Source of the DNA: Oerskovia paurometabola
Lineage (GTDB): Bacteria; Actinomycetota; Actinomycetes; Actinomycetales; Cellulomonadaceae
Assembly: GCF_016907365.1 (NCBI RefSeq)
Contig: NZ_JAFBBV010000001.1
Coordinates: 2,914,001-2,978,000 of the forward strand
Direction of reading: 5' to 3'
Length of the DNA: 64,000 nucleotides
A model generated the notes under the pieces. That model saw only the letters and a list, made by a program, of their open reading frames with translations. It was not told where the DNA came from and did no database searches. Position 1 is the stretch's first letter. Every line of letters starts with the position of its first letter. The position numbers and the translations under genes are program-made. Of this stretch, positions 7,417-17,555 are shown piece by piece.

Positions 7417-9061
7417 CGACACCCCCCTGCCCGCCCCGCCCGTCCTGCGGACCGAGGGCATCCTCGACCGCCTCGCAGCGCTGCGGGCGGCCGACGCCCC
7501 GACGCACGGAGGACGCGTCCTGTCGTACGTCTACGACCCGGACCTGGCCGAGCTCGACGCCCTCGCGGGGGACGCGATCCGGGCGGTCCAGCCGCTCAAC
7601 GCCCTGGACCCCACGACGTTCTCCTCGGTCGCGGTCATGGAGCGCGAGCTCGTGGCCTTCGCGCGCGACATGCTGCACGGGACGGGCGCGCAGGACGCGA
7701 GCGGCGTCGTCGGGACGGTGACGTCCGGCGGGACCGAGAGCTGCCTGCTCGCCGTCAAGACGGCCCGTGACGCGTTCCTCGCGGCGCAGCCGCCGCGGGC
7801 GGACGGCACGCCGCACACGCTCGCGACGCTCGGCCGGGCGCCCAAGGTCGTGGCGCCGAGCACCGTCCACGCGGCGTTCCACAAGGCCGCGACCTACCTG
7901 GGGCTCGACCTCGTGCTCGTCCCCGTGGACCCGGCGACGTGCCGCGCGGTCCCGGCCGACCTGGCCGCGGCGGTGGGCGACGGGAGCGACGTCGCCCTCG
8001 TCGTGGTCTCCGCGCCGTCGTACCCGCACGGGGTCGTGGACCCGGTCGAGGAGGTCGCGGCGGCCGCGAGCGCCCTGGGGGTCCCGGTCCACGTGGACGC
8101 GTGCGTGGGCGGTTGGGTGCTGCCCTTCTGGCCCGACGACGCCGCGCACGTCCCGCTCTTCGACTTCCGCGTGCCGGGGGTCACCTCGATCTCCGCCGAC
8201 GTCCACAAGTACGGCTACGCCCCCAAGGGCGCCTCGGTCCTGCTCACGCGGGACCGGGACCGGCAGCGCCACCAGCTGTTCGCGACGACGCGCTGGCCGG
8301 GCTACCCGGTCGTGAACTCGACGATCATGGGCTCCAAGTCGGCGGGGCCGCTCGCCGCGGCCTGGGCCGTGACGCAGGCGCTCGGCGTGCCGGGCTACCG
8401 GGCCGTGACGGCACGGTGCGCCGTCGCGACGCTCGCGCTGCGCCAGGTGCTCGACACGGTCGAGGGCCTGCGCGTGGTCGGCGACCCGGTGGGGCCGCTC
8501 GTGGCGGTCGCGACCGACGAGTCGCTGCCCGCGGACCGGCGGGTCGACCCGCACGTGTGGTCGGACGCCGTCCGCGCGAGCGGGTTCGTGCTCCAGCCGC
8601 AGCCCGGGTACACCCAGCCCGACGGCTCACGCCTGCCGCACACGACGCACCTCACGGTGACCCCTGTGACGGCGAGCGTGGTCGATGAGCTCGGTGCCGC
8701 GCTGGTCACCGCCGCGGAGGCCGTGCGCGGTGTGCCGCGCCCGGACCCGCAGGAGGTCCTGGGCGCCCTGATCGCGAGCCTGGCCCCGGGGATCGAGCCC
8801 GCCGAGGCGGTCGCCGGGCTCGGGTCGCTCGACGCGGCCACGGCGTGGGGGCTCGTGCAGGCCACCGTGCTGGGCGGCGCGGACCCGCGCGGCGGCGACG
8901 CCCCCGAGCCCGGCACGGGTCCCATGGCTCCGCTGCTGGCCCTCGTCGAGGCGCTGCCGTCCGCGGTCGGCGAGCGCCTGCTCGTCGAGCTCATCGCGCG
9001 TCTCGCGGAGCCCGTGGCACCGCCGGTCGACGCCCTGGCGGCGGAGCCCGGGGGCTCCTGA
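7403..9061 (+). CDS. Pyridoxal-phosphate-dependent decarboxylase/aldehyde-lyase family protein
   Basis: Fold-type I PLP enzyme of the group II decarboxylase/sphingosine-1-phosphate-lyase superfamily. Visible motifs are TSGGTESCLLAVKTARD (PLP phosphate region), VHVDACVGGWVLPF (cofactor Asp) and the Schiff-base motif DVHKYGYAPKGAS, with Lys269. The DVHKYGYAPKG form is closer to S1P-lyase-like members than to glutamate decarboxylase. Length is 552, with about 90 extra residues after the catalytic domain that I cannot assign. It overlaps the symporter gene by 14 nt, and GAGGAG lies about 10 nt before the ATG. The pairing suggests that the imported compound or its product is the substrate, but which one is unknown. 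Confidence 0.85.
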   Translation: MSALDDTPLPAPPVLRTEGILDRLAALRAADAPTHGGRVLSYVYDPDLAELDALAGDAIRAVQPLNALDPTTFSSVAVMERELVAFARDMLHGTGAQDASGVVGTVTSGGTESCLLAVKTARDAFLAAQPPRADGTPHTLATLGRAPKVVAPSTVHAAFHKAATYLGLDLVLVPVDPATCRAVPADLAAAVGDGSDVALVVVSAPSYPHGVVDPVEEVAAAASALGVPVHVDACVGGWVLPFWPDDAAHVPLFDFRVPGVTSISADVHKYGYAPKGASVLLTRDRDRQRHQLFATTRWPGYPVVNSTIMGSKSAGPLAAAWAVTQALGVPGYRAVTARCAVATLALRQVLDTVEGLRVVGDPVGPLVAVATDESLPADRRVDPHVWSDAVRASGFVLQPQPGYTQPDGSRLPHTTHLTVTPVTASVVDELGAALVTAAEAVRGVPRPDPQEVLGALIASLAPGIEPAEAVAGLGSLDAATAWGLVQATVLGGADPRGGDAPEPGTGPMAPLLALVEALPSAVGERLLVELIARLAEPVAPPVDALAAEPGGS

Positions 9062-9068
9062 GACTCGA

Positions 9069-9130
9069 CCGGTGGGCAGGGTCCGGGGCTGTGCAGCCAC
9101 CGCTGCCCGGGAGCCGACCCCGCCCACCGG
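9069..9130 (+). terminator. Terminator after the decarboxylase gene
   Basis: CCGGTGGGCAGGGTC at 9069-9083 pairs with GACCCCGCCCACCGG at 9116-9130 with one mismatch, starting 8 bp after the stop codon. Confidence 0.65.
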
Positions 9131-9170
9131 GTTCAGCGCGAGTCCGCGTCCCGGGTGGTAGAACAGTCAG

Positions 9171-9740
9171 GTGACGGACACCGCCGACTTCCCGCCCGAC
9201 GACTTCTCCCGCGAGATCCCCCAGCCCGCCGGGTGGCTGAGCGCGGAGGACCTCGCGGCCGCACGCTCCCACCTGCCCCTCGTCTACGTCGACGCGGTCC
9301 CGGTCCGGGTCGACGACTCGGGCGACGTGGTCGCCGTCGGGCTGCTGCTGCGCGTGACGCCCGAGGGGCAGATGACCCGGGCGCTCGTGTCGGGGCGCGT
9401 GATGTACCACGAGCGGATCCGCGACGCGCTGCTGCGGCACATCGAGAAGGACCTGGGGCCCGTGGCCCTGCCCCACGTCCCGGCGTCCCCGCAGCCGTTC
9501 ACTGTCGCCGAGTACCTGCCCACCCCCGGGATCACGGGGTACCACGACCCGCGCCAGCACGCGGTCTCGCTCGCGTACGTCGTCCCGGTCTCGGGCGACT
9601 GCCAGCCGCAGCAGCAGGCGCTCGAGCTCGCATGGCTCACGCCGGAGCAGGCGTGCAGCGACCAGGTGCAGCTCGAGATGCACGGTGGGCAGGGCACGCT
9701 CCTGCGGCAGGCCATGGCGTACGTCGGCCGCCTCTCGTGA
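9171..9740 (+). CDS. Nudix-related protein (DUF4916-like)
   Basis: 189-residue cytosolic protein resembling the actinobacterial DUF4916/Nudix-like family. It has a beta-rich core with VYVDAVPVRVDDSGDVVAVG, RVTPEGQMTRALVSGRVMYHE and the central GPVALPHVPASPQPF. A canonical Nudix box (GX5EX7REUXEEXGU) is not visible, so hydrolase activity is doubtful. It starts with GTG at 9171, 6 nt after TAGAAC, with no Shine-Dalgarno sequence. Its stop overlaps the next gene's GTG (GTGA), so the two are translationally coupled. Confidence 0.7.
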   Translation: MTDTADFPPDDFSREIPQPAGWLSAEDLAAARSHLPLVYVDAVPVRVDDSGDVVAVGLLLRVTPEGQMTRALVSGRVMYHERIRDALLRHIEKDLGPVALPHVPASPQPFTVAEYLPTPGITGYHDPRQHAVSLAYVVPVSGDCQPQQQALELAWLTPEQACSDQVQLEMHGGQGTLLRQAMAYVGRLS

Positions 9741-10435
9741 CCTCCGCTCCCGTGACGGCGTCGTCAGGCGTGGGCGACCGCCTGCGCGGACCGGCCGCGG
9801 CGCGCTGGTGGCACGGCGTCGTCGCGGCCATGGCGCTCGTCGGCGTCGTCTGGGAGCTCTTCGGCACGCTCGGGCGCGGACCGCTCCCGGGCGACACCAC
9901 CACGGATCTCGTCGTCCACTTCTTCAGCTACTTCACGATCCTGTCGAACGTCCTGGTCGGGGCCACGTGCGCCCTGCTGTTCGTGGACCCGCTGCGGGAC
10001 GGGCGCGTGTTCCGCGTCGCGCGCCTCGACGCGCTGCTGTGCATCGCCGTGACGGGCCTCGTGTACAACACCGTCCTCGCGGGCCTCCAGGAGCTGAGCG
10101 TCGCCGGGATCTTCACGAACCTCCTGCTGCACCAGGCGGGGCCGCTGCTCGCGGTCCTCGGGTGGCTCGTCGTGGGGCCGCGGCCACGCATCGACACCAC
10201 GACGATCTGGTGGTCGGTCCTCGCACCGCTCGCGTGGATCGTCTACATCTTCGTGCAGGGCGCGTTCTCGCACTGGTACCCGTACCCGTTCATGGACGTG
10301 ACCGAGATCGGGTACCCGCAGGCGCTGCTCAACACGGGCGTCGTGGCCGTGGTGTTCCTGCTGCTCGCGGCAGGGCTCGGCTGGGTCGACCGGCGGATGA
10401 AGCCCGCGCCCTCGCCCGCGGCCACAGGGCGCTGA
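9737..10435 (+). CDS. Pr6Pr-like multipass membrane protein
   Basis: 232-residue integral membrane protein with about six hydrophobic segments. The run VVHFFSYFTILSNVLVG, then a mid-membrane segment ending near LLLHQAGPLL, then IVYIFVQGAFSHWYPYPFMD is the pattern of the Pr6Pr family (FAR-17a/AIG1-related proteins). His and Asn in FSYFTILSN and LLLHQAGP are conserved-looking. The GTG start at 9737 lies within the previous gene's stop codon. Biochemical role is unknown. Confidence 0.72.
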   Translation: MTSAPVTASSGVGDRLRGPAAARWWHGVVAAMALVGVVWELFGTLGRGPLPGDTTTDLVVHFFSYFTILSNVLVGATCALLFVDPLRDGRVFRVARLDALLCIAVTGLVYNTVLAGLQELSVAGIFTNLLLHQAGPLLAVLGWLVVGPRPRIDTTTIWWSVLAPLAWIVYIFVQGAFSHWYPYPFMDVTEIGYPQALLNTGVVAVVFLLLAAGLGWVDRRMKPAPSPAATGR

Positions 10436-10510
10436 CGGGCGGACGGCCACAGCCCGTGGGGCGCCCGCAGGCGTCGAGCGCGTCCCGCCCGCGTCGTCCC
10501 GGCCCAGCGG

Positions 10511-10516
10511 TAGCGT
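10511..10516 (+). promoter_or_regulatory. Leaderless-type -10 box of ppk2
   Basis: TAGCGT ends 6 nt before the ATG at 10523, and no ribosome-binding site lies between. Confidence 0.5.
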
Positions 10517-10522
10517 GACGCC

Positions 10523-11371
10523 ATGTCGAAGACGTCGAAGAAGAAGTCGAAGAAGGACAAGGGGCTGCCCCGCGAGGTCTACGAGGCCGAGCTGTTCCGG
10601 CTGCAGGCCGAGCTCGTCAGGCTCCAGCAGTGGACCCAGGCCACCGGGGCGCGTGTCGTCGTGATCTTCGAGGGGCGCGACGCAGCCGGCAAGGGCGGCG
10701 TGATCAAGCGCATCACGCAGTACCTGAGCCCGCGCGTCGTGCGTATCGCGGCCCTGCCGACACCGACCGAGCGCGAGCGGTCCGAGTGGTACTACCAGCG
10801 GTACGTCGCCCACCTGCCCGCGGCGGGTGAGATCGTGCTGTTCGACCGCTCCTGGTACAACCGGGCCGGCGTCGAGAGGGTCATGGGCTTCTGCACCCCC
10901 GAGGAGTACGACCGCTTCATGCGGCAGACGCCCGTCTTCGAGCAGATGCTCATCGACGACGGGATCATCCTGCGCAAGTACTGGTTCTCGGTCTCGGACG
11001 GCGAGCAGCTCAAGCGCTTCCGGTCGCGCCTCTCGGACCCGGTGCGCCAGTGGAAGCTGAGCCCCATGGATCTCGAGTCGATCCACCGCTGGGAGGACTA
11101 CTCGCGCGCCAAGGACGAGATGATGGTGCACACCGACGTGCCCGGCAGCCCGTGGTTCGTCGTCGAGTCGGACTCCAAGAAGAACGCGCGGCTCAACATG
11201 ATCTCGCACCTGCTCTCGACGATCGGCTACGTCGACGTGCCGCACGACAAGGTCGTGCTGCCCGAGCGCCCGCCCGCGTCGGGCGACTACGTGCGTCCCC
11301 CGCGCGAGCTCGCGAACTACGTCCCCGACCACGTGGCCCAGCTCCTGGGCGACCCCGAGAACGGGTTCTGA
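10523..11371 (+). CDS. ppk2: Polyphosphate kinase 2
   Basis: Transfers phosphate between inorganic polyphosphate and nucleotides (GDP/ADP or NMP, depending on class). The 282-residue single-domain protein has Walker A EGRDAAGKGG at about residues 50-60 and Walker B VLFDRSWYNRAGVERVMG. A lid region with ERSEWYYQRYVAHLPAAGEI and the terminal ARLNMISHLLSTI segment are as in class I PPK2. The first 15 residues are Lys/Ser-rich (MSKTSKKKSKKDKG). It converges with the ABC-F gene, with only 16 bp between stops. Confidence 0.94.
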   Translation: MSKTSKKKSKKDKGLPREVYEAELFRLQAELVRLQQWTQATGARVVVIFEGRDAAGKGGVIKRITQYLSPRVVRIAALPTPTERERSEWYYQRYVAHLPAAGEIVLFDRSWYNRAGVERVMGFCTPEEYDRFMRQTPVFEQMLIDDGIILRKYWFSVSDGEQLKRFRSRLSDPVRQWKLSPMDLESIHRWEDYSRAKDEMMVHTDVPGSPWFVVESDSKKNARLNMISHLLSTIGYVDVPHDKVVLPERPPASGDYVRPPRELANYVPDHVAQLLGDPENGF

Positions 11372-11387
11372 CGCCTCGCCGGGTGCG

Positions 11388-13109
<1,722 letters not shown>

Positions 13110-13115
13110 AGGTCA

Positions 13116-13121
13116 ACCCTA
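13116..13121 (-). promoter_or_regulatory. Leaderless-type -10 box of the ABC-F gene
   Basis: TAGGGT on the minus strand ends 6 nt before the GTG at 13109. There is no Shine-Dalgarno sequence. Confidence 0.5.
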
Positions 13122-13230
13122 AAGGGAGCAGGTGGACGGGCGCCCCACCCCGCTCCGAGCCCTTCGTCCCGTTCCCCGGATGCGGTACGCGCACCACCTG
13201 GCCCGCGCCGGCTCGGGGGCCGTGCTCCGG

Positions 13231-13236
13231 TAGCGT
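13231..13236 (+). promoter_or_regulatory. Leaderless-type -10 box of the DUF3054 gene
   Basis: TAGCGT ends 7 nt before the ATG at 13244. Confidence 0.5.
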
Positions 13237-13243
13237 CGTGGCC

Positions 13244-13669
13244 ATGACCTCGACGCCTGCCACCGCCCCGAGCCCGCCCCGCCCGACCGTCCGGACGGGC
13301 ATCGTCGCTCTGGCCGTCGTGCTCGATGTCGTCGCGGTCCTCGCGTTCGCGACCGGCGGGCGGGCGACGCACTCCGCCGACAGCCCCCTGACCGCGATCC
13401 TGACGATCGCGTGGCCCTTCCTCGTGGGGCTCGCGGTTGGGTGGGTCCTCCTGCGCGCCTGGCGGTGGCCGCTCGCGGCCTGGCCGACCGGGGTCGTGCT
13501 GTGGGTCACGACGTGGGTCGTGGGGATGGCGTTGCGCTGGGCCACGGGCGAGGGGCTCGCGACCGCGTTCCTCGTGGTGTCCGCGGCGTTCCTGCTCGCG
13601 ACGCTCGTGGGCTGGCGGCTCGTCGCCCTCCTGGTCCTCAAGGTGCGCGGGCGTGTCTCGACGTCCTGA
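13244..13669 (+). CDS. DUF3054 family membrane protein
   Basis: 141-residue protein with four hydrophobic segments: GIVALAVVLDVVAVLAFATGG, the ILTIAWPFLVGLAVGW region, VVLWVTTWVVGMALRW and ATAFLVVSAAFLLATLVGW. This matches the DUF3054 layout (short, four-helix, RAWRWPL and ALRW loops). The start ATG is at 13244; a longer in-frame extension upstream is not supported by composition. Function is unknown. It is divergent from the ABC-F gene. Confidence 0.8.
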   Translation: MTSTPATAPSPPRPTVRTGIVALAVVLDVVAVLAFATGGRATHSADSPLTAILTIAWPFLVGLAVGWVLLRAWRWPLAAWPTGVVLWVTTWVVGMALRWATGEGLATAFLVVSAAFLLATLVGWRLVALLVLKVRGRVSTS

Positions 13670-13681
13670 GCCCCCTGGTGC

Positions 13682-13758
13682 CGAGAACGAAGTTGAGGTC
13701 GTTCTGCCCGCCTTGGCGACCGCAACCTCGTGGTCGAGCGCACGGAACGTCGTTCTCG
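13682..13758. repeat. Long-range inverted repeat between convergent genes
   Basis: CGAGAACGAAGTT at 13682-13694 is complementary (12 of 13) to 13746-13758. A smaller stem AGAACGA/TCGTTCT lies inside the left half. It occupies the gap between DUF3054 and rdgB and may end both transcripts. Confidence 0.45.
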
Positions 13759-13886
13759 ACGTGCGGCCCGACGTCCGGGCGAGCGCGACCCGGAGGTCAC
13801 GCCCGCTCGGACGTCCTTGGCCGATCCGTCCAGTGGGCTGGCACGGGCCACCACCTGCGATCAGGCGGGACCCGGCCGGGGACCGT

Positions 13887-14570
13887 TCAGGCGAGCGGCT
13901 GAGCCTGGGGTTCGTCGACCGTCGTCCCGGTCAGCACCGCCACGACCTGCGGGGCGATCGCACGGAACGCCTTGCCCCGGTGGCTGATCGCGTTCTTCTC
14001 CTCGGCCGACAGCTCCGCGGCCGAGCGGGACTCGCCGTCGGGCAGGAGGATCGGGTCGTACCCGAAGCCGCCCTCGCCGCGCGGGGCGCCCAGGAGCGTC
14101 CCGCGCATCTCGCCCGTGCGGACCCACTCCCCCCCGTCCGGGGTCACGAGCGCGGCCGCGCACACGAAGCCCGCCGCGCGGTGCTCCACCGGGACGTCGC
14201 CGAGCTGCGCGAGCAGCAGGTCGAGGTTCGCCCGGTCGTCGCCGTGCCGACCCGACCAGCGCGCGGAGAAGATCCCCGGCGCCCCACCCAGGACGTCGAC
14301 CGCGAGGCCCGAGTCGTCGGCCACGGCCGGCAGACCGGTCGCCGCGGCGAGCGCGCGGGCCTTGATGAGCGCGTTCTCCGCGAACGTCACGCCGTCCTCG
14401 ACGGGCTCCGGGGCACCGACCTCGCGCGCCGAGACCACGGCCTCCGGCGGCAGGTCCAGGCCGGGCTGCGCGGCCAGGATCGCGCGGAGCTCGGCGAGCT
14501 TGCCCACGTTGTGGGTCGCCAGGACGAGCCGGGCCCCCGCAGGAACGCTCACACCGGACCCAGCGCTCAC
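13887..14570 (-). CDS. rdgB: XTP/dITP diphosphatase (RdgB/HAM1)
   Basis: House-cleaning pyrophosphatase that removes non-canonical purine nucleotides (XTP, dITP). The 227-residue protein has the N-terminal [18 protein letters not shown] signature (about residues 15-32) and [28 protein letters not shown]. The substrate/metal region [16 protein letters not shown] and [10 protein letters not shown] near the end are also present. Its ATG overlaps the rph stop (ATGA), the usual rph-rdgB coupling. It is the last gene of the murI-MBL-rph-rdgB group. Confidence 0.95.
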   Translation of the reverse strand: MSAGSGVSVPAGARLVLATHNVGKLAELRAILAAQPGLDLPPEAVVSAREVGAPEPVEDGVTFAENALIKARALAAATGLPAVADDSGLAVDVLGGAPGIFSARWSGRHGDDRANLDLLLAQLGDVPVEHRAAGFVCAAALVTPDGGEWVRTGEMRGTLLGAPRGEGGFGYDPILLPDGESRSAAELSAEEKNAISHRGKAFRAIAPQVVAVLTGTTVDEPQAQPLA

Positions 14571-15325
14571 CGCGACGCCTCGTCGAGCGCGAGCTGCTGG
14601 ATGATCGCGAGCTCGGACGTACCGCGCAGGGCGAGGTCCAGCAGCACGTCGAGCTCGGTGCGGTTGAACGGCGCGTGCTCGGCCGTGCCCTGCACCTCGA
14701 CAAAGTCTCCCGAGCCCGTGACCACGACGTTCATGTCGGTGTCCGCGCGCACGTCCTCGACGTAGGGCAGGTCGAGCATGGGGGTGCCGTCGATGATGCC
14801 GACGCTCACCGCGGAGACCGAGTCCGTGAGGACCTTCTTGCCGCCCTTGATCGCCCCGTGCTTCTTGCCCCAGGTCACGGCGTCGGCGAGCGCGACGTAC
14901 GCACCCGTGATCGCCGCTGTGCGGGTGCCGCCGTCAGCCTGCAGGACGTCGCAGTCGAGCACGATCGTGTTCTCACCGAGCGCCGAGACGTCGATGACCG
15001 CGCGCAGCGAGCGCCCGATGAGGCGCGAGATCTCGTGCGTGCGCCCGCCGATGCGTCCCTTGACGGACTCACGGTCGCTGCGGGTGCTGGTCGCACGCGG
15101 CAGCATCGAGTACTCGGCCGTGACCCAGCCCTGCCCCGAGCCCTTGCGCCAGCGCGGCACGCCCTCGGTGAACGAGGCCGCGCACAGCACGCGCGTGCGC
15201 CCGAACTCGACGAGCACGCTGCCCTCGGCGGCGTCGAGCCAGTTCCGGGTGATCGTGACGGGGCGGAGCTCGTCGGGCGTGCGACCGTCCGCGCGGACGG
15301 TCTGGGAGGTGGAGGCTGAAGTCAT
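14567..15325 (-). CDS. rph: Ribonuclease PH
   Basis: Phosphorolytic 3'-5' exonuclease that trims tRNA 3' ends. Its 252 residues carry [27 protein letters not shown], the basic [17 protein letters not shown] motif, [21 protein letters not shown] (phosphate-site region) and the final tail. The ATG at 15325 has TAGGCT 6 nt upstream and no ribosome-binding site. It can therefore be transcribed from its own leaderless promoter at the end of the MBL gene as well as from the operon. Confidence 0.97.
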   Translation of the reverse strand: MTSASTSQTVRADGRTPDELRPVTITRNWLDAAEGSVLVEFGRTRVLCAASFTEGVPRWRKGSGQGWVTAEYSMLPRATSTRSDRESVKGRIGGRTHEISRLIGRSLRAVIDVSALGENTIVLDCDVLQADGGTRTAAITGAYVALADAVTWGKKHGAIKGGKKVLTDSVSAVSVGIIDGTPMLDLPYVEDVRADTDMNVVVTGSGDFVEVQGTAEHAPFNRTELDVLLDLALRGTSELAIIQQLALDEASR

Positions 15326-15331
15326 GGAGCC

Positions 15332-15337
15332 AGCCTA
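15332..15337 (-). promoter_or_regulatory. Leaderless-type -10 box of rph
   Basis: TAGGCT on the minus strand ends 6 nt before the rph ATG, just beyond the stop codon of the upstream MBL gene. Confidence 0.55.
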
Positions 15338-15345
15338 TCCGGGCC

Positions 15346-16194
15346 TCAGAGCGTGAAGACCCGACCCGTCGCCGCGAGGTCGACCGGCCCGGCGTAGACC
15401 GCCGTGGCCTCCTCGCGCGCCGCCTGCTTGTCGTTCCAGGCCGGCAGGTGCGTGAGGACCAGCCGCTGGGCGCCGGCCGCCGTGGCGACCTCGCCCGCGC
15501 GCCTGCCCGTCAGGTGGATGCCGCGGTCGACCGCGTCGTCCCGCCCCTCCTGGAACGCGGCCTCGGCGAGCAGGAGGTCCGCGTCGCGCGCGAGCTCGAC
15601 GACGGCGTCGCACGCGTCGGTGTCCCCCGTGTAGGCGAGCGTGACCCGCTCGCCCGGGACCAGGCTGGAAGGCCCCGTGACCCGCACGCCGTAGGCCTCG
15701 ACCGGGTGGTAGACCCGGAAGGGCTCGATCTCCAGAGGACCCACCGTGACGACCTGCCCCGGCTCCCAGGCCTCGAACGCGAACTGGGACTCCATGGACT
15801 CCCCCGCCTCGAGGCCGTAGGCCGCCCCGATGCGCTCGGCCGTGTTCGACGGCCCCCAGACGGGCAGCGCCCCCGCGGCGGGCGCGTCACCGGGCCGCAC
15901 GGGAGACGTCGCCGACGCCGCGGCCGCCCGGTCCGGGTGGTACTTCAGGTAGACGTACAGCCCGCACACGTCGACGAAGTGGTCGGGGTGCAGGTGGGAC
16001 AGCCCGATCGCGTCGAGCCGACGCGGGTCGACGAACCGCTGCAGCGCGCCGAGCGCGCCGTTGCCCATGTCGAGCAGGAGGTTCCACTCGCGCCCGTCCG
16101 GTGAGACGTCGTCGGGCACCTGGACGAGGTACGAGGAGGCCGGGGAGTCGGGGCCCGCGAACGAGCCCGAGGAGCCGATGACGACCAGGCGCAT
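15346..16194 (-). CDS. MBL-fold metallo-hydrolase
   Basis: Beta-lactamase-fold hydrolase of the type encoded beside murI and rph in actinobacteria, with a likely role in phosphodiester or nucleotide chemistry. The 282-residue protein has the metal-binding SHLHPDHFVDVCGLYVYL motif. Further motifs are AYTGDTDACDAVV (bridging Asp), a late LTHLPAW His and EAAFQEG. A 25-residue insert rich in Ala/Asp follows the HxHxDH motif. The ATG overlaps the murI stop by one base (TGATG), so it is coupled to murI. Confidence 0.87.
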   Translation of the reverse strand: MRLVVIGSSGSFAGPDSPASSYLVQVPDDVSPDGREWNLLLDMGNGALGALQRFVDPRRLDAIGLSHLHPDHFVDVCGLYVYLKYHPDRAAAASATSPVRPGDAPAAGALPVWGPSNTAERIGAAYGLEAGESMESQFAFEAWEPGQVVTVGPLEIEPFRVYHPVEAYGVRVTGPSSLVPGERVTLAYTGDTDACDAVVELARDADLLLAEAAFQEGRDDAVDRGIHLTGRRAGEVATAAGAQRLVLTHLPAWNDKQAAREEATAVYAGPVDLAATGRVFTL

Positions 16195-16997
16195 CAGACG
16201 GCCTCCACGAGCGAGACCTCGGGCCCGAGGAAGCGGCGCGCGAGCTGGTCGAACGGCTCGGCGCTGCCCGTCGCCCGGAACCGGTGCGCCGGCGCGCCCG
16301 CCTCGCGCGAGCGTTCCAGACCGTGCGCGACGAGCGTGCGGTACACGTCCTTCGCGGTCTCCTCGGCGCTCGACACGAGCGTGACCTCGTCGCCCATGAC
16401 GTAGGAGATCGCCCCCGCGAGGAGCGGGTAGTGCGTGCAGCCGAGCACGAGCGTGTCCACGCCGGCCGCTCGGACGGGGGCGAGGTACTCGTGCGCGATC
16501 TCGAGCACCTCCGGACCGGACGTCACCCCGGCCTCGACGAGACGCACGAACTCGGGGCAGGCCTGCGACGTGAGCCGCAGGCCGGGGGCGACCGCGAACG
16601 CGTCGTCGTACGCGCGCGACTCGATGGTCCCCCGCGTCCCGATGACACCGATGTTGCCCGTCCGGGTCGCGGCCACCGCACGCCGCGCAGCAGGCAGGAT
16701 CACCTCGATCACCGGCATCCCGTAGCGGGCCGTGTACCGCTCGCGGGCGTCGCGCAGCACCGCCGACGACGCCGTGTTGCACGCGATGACGAGCATCTTG
16801 ACACCCTCGTCCACGAGCTGGTCCATGATCGAGAGCGCCATGGCACGCACAGCGGCCAGCGGCTTGGGTCCGTACGGGCTGTTCGCCGTGTCACCGATGT
16901 ACAGCAGCGACTCGTTCGGCAGCTGGTCGAGGATCGAGCGGGCGACCGTGAGGCCCCCGACTCCCGAGTCGAAGATGCCGATGGGTGCGTCGTTCAC
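16194..16997 (-). CDS. murI: Glutamate racemase
   Basis: Makes D-glutamate for peptidoglycan. The 267-residue protein begins [18 protein letters not shown]. The two catalytic cysteines are visible in [11 protein letters not shown] (Cys73) and [10 protein letters not shown] (Cys187); [11 protein letters not shown] is also present. I chose GTG at 16997 because the family motif starts six residues later and TAGGCT lies 7 nt upstream. A longer frame to 17069 adds 24 implausible residues. First gene of the murI-MBL-rph-rdgB unit. Confidence 0.95.
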   Translation of the reverse strand: MNDAPIGIFDSGVGGLTVARSILDQLPNESLLYIGDTANSPYGPKPLAAVRAMALSIMDQLVDEGVKMLVIACNTASSAVLRDARERYTARYGMPVIEVILPAARRAVAATRTGNIGVIGTRGTIESRAYDDAFAVAPGLRLTSQACPEFVRLVEAGVTSGPEVLEIAHEYLAPVRAAGVDTLVLGCTHYPLLAGAISYVMGDEVTLVSSAEETAKDVYRTLVAHGLERSREAGAPAHRFRATGSAEPFDQLARRFLGPEVSLVEAV

Positions 16998-17004
16998 GGT
17001 GACG

Positions 17005-17010
17005 AGCCTA
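17005..17010 (-). promoter_or_regulatory. Leaderless-type -10 box of murI
   Basis: TAGGCT on the minus strand ends 7 nt before the GTG at 16997. Confidence 0.55.
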
Positions 17011-17167
17011 GTGCCGGGGCGGCAGAAAGGGAGGTCGCGCTGCCTGCAGCGGCCTGTGGGACCGACCACAGGGGCGTCCTGCGGCCGCGCGCGGAAGCGG
17101 TCCGGGGAAGAGTCAGGACGACGGAGGAGGCGACGTGCCGGTGAACACCGCCGGGTCCGGGCACGAC

Positions 17168-17240
17168 GAAGGGCGCCGCACTCGCGTGCGACGCCCTCGG
17201 TCCCGGCTCCCGGGTCGCTGCCCTCAGGCGGCGACCCGGG
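17168..17240 (-). terminator. Tandem hairpins after the small membrane protein gene
   Basis: Stem one: CCCGGGTCGC at 17209-17218 with its perfect complement at 17231-17240. Stem two: AGGGCGCCGCA at 17168-17178 with TGCGACGCCCT at 17185-17195 (one wobble). Both lie directly downstream of the stop at 17245. Confidence 0.7.
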
Positions 17241-17244
17241 TCCC

Positions 17245-17400
17245 CTAGACCTTCGCCTTGCCCCGTCCGATCAGCCCCACCACGAGGCTGACGACGAGCA
17301 CGATGATGCCGAGCCAGATCAGGAACTTTGCCGCTTCGACTGCCACACCGAACACGAGCAGCACGACTCCGACGAGCAGGATGATGAGCCACGTAGGCAT
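17245..17400 (-). CDS. Small two-helix membrane protein
   Basis: 51 residues, almost entirely hydrophobic: two transmembrane helices ([15 protein letters not shown] and the segment [20 protein letters not shown]) with a basic end GRGKAKV. The ATG at 17400 follows AGAAAGAGGGACAAC. It resembles the small hydrophobic membrane proteins often found in actinobacteria; I cannot assign a function. A tandem hairpin ends the transcript. Confidence 0.65.
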   Translation of the reverse strand: MPTWLIILLVGVVLLVFGVAVEAAKFLIWLGIIVLVVSLVVGLIGRGKAKV

Positions 17401-17555
17401 GTTGTCCCTCTTTCTCTCGGCCAGGACGCGGACGTCCCGGTTCAACCAGGACAATCGTGGCACTACTCCACCCCTCGCGCATCTTGACACACATCTCGCG
17501 AGTGGCTTATAAGCATGATAGGCGGGCACGGGTGGCCCGACGGGCCCCGGCGAGG

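Noticed and set aside
5425..7461. 678-residue minus-strand frame that ends in thioredoxin
   Set aside because: The upstream 550 residues are a shadow of the symporter; thioredoxin has its own ATG and ribosome site at 5814.
9171..9740. Active Nudix hydrolase
   Set aside because: No complete Nudix box could be found; kept only as a Nudix-related family protein.
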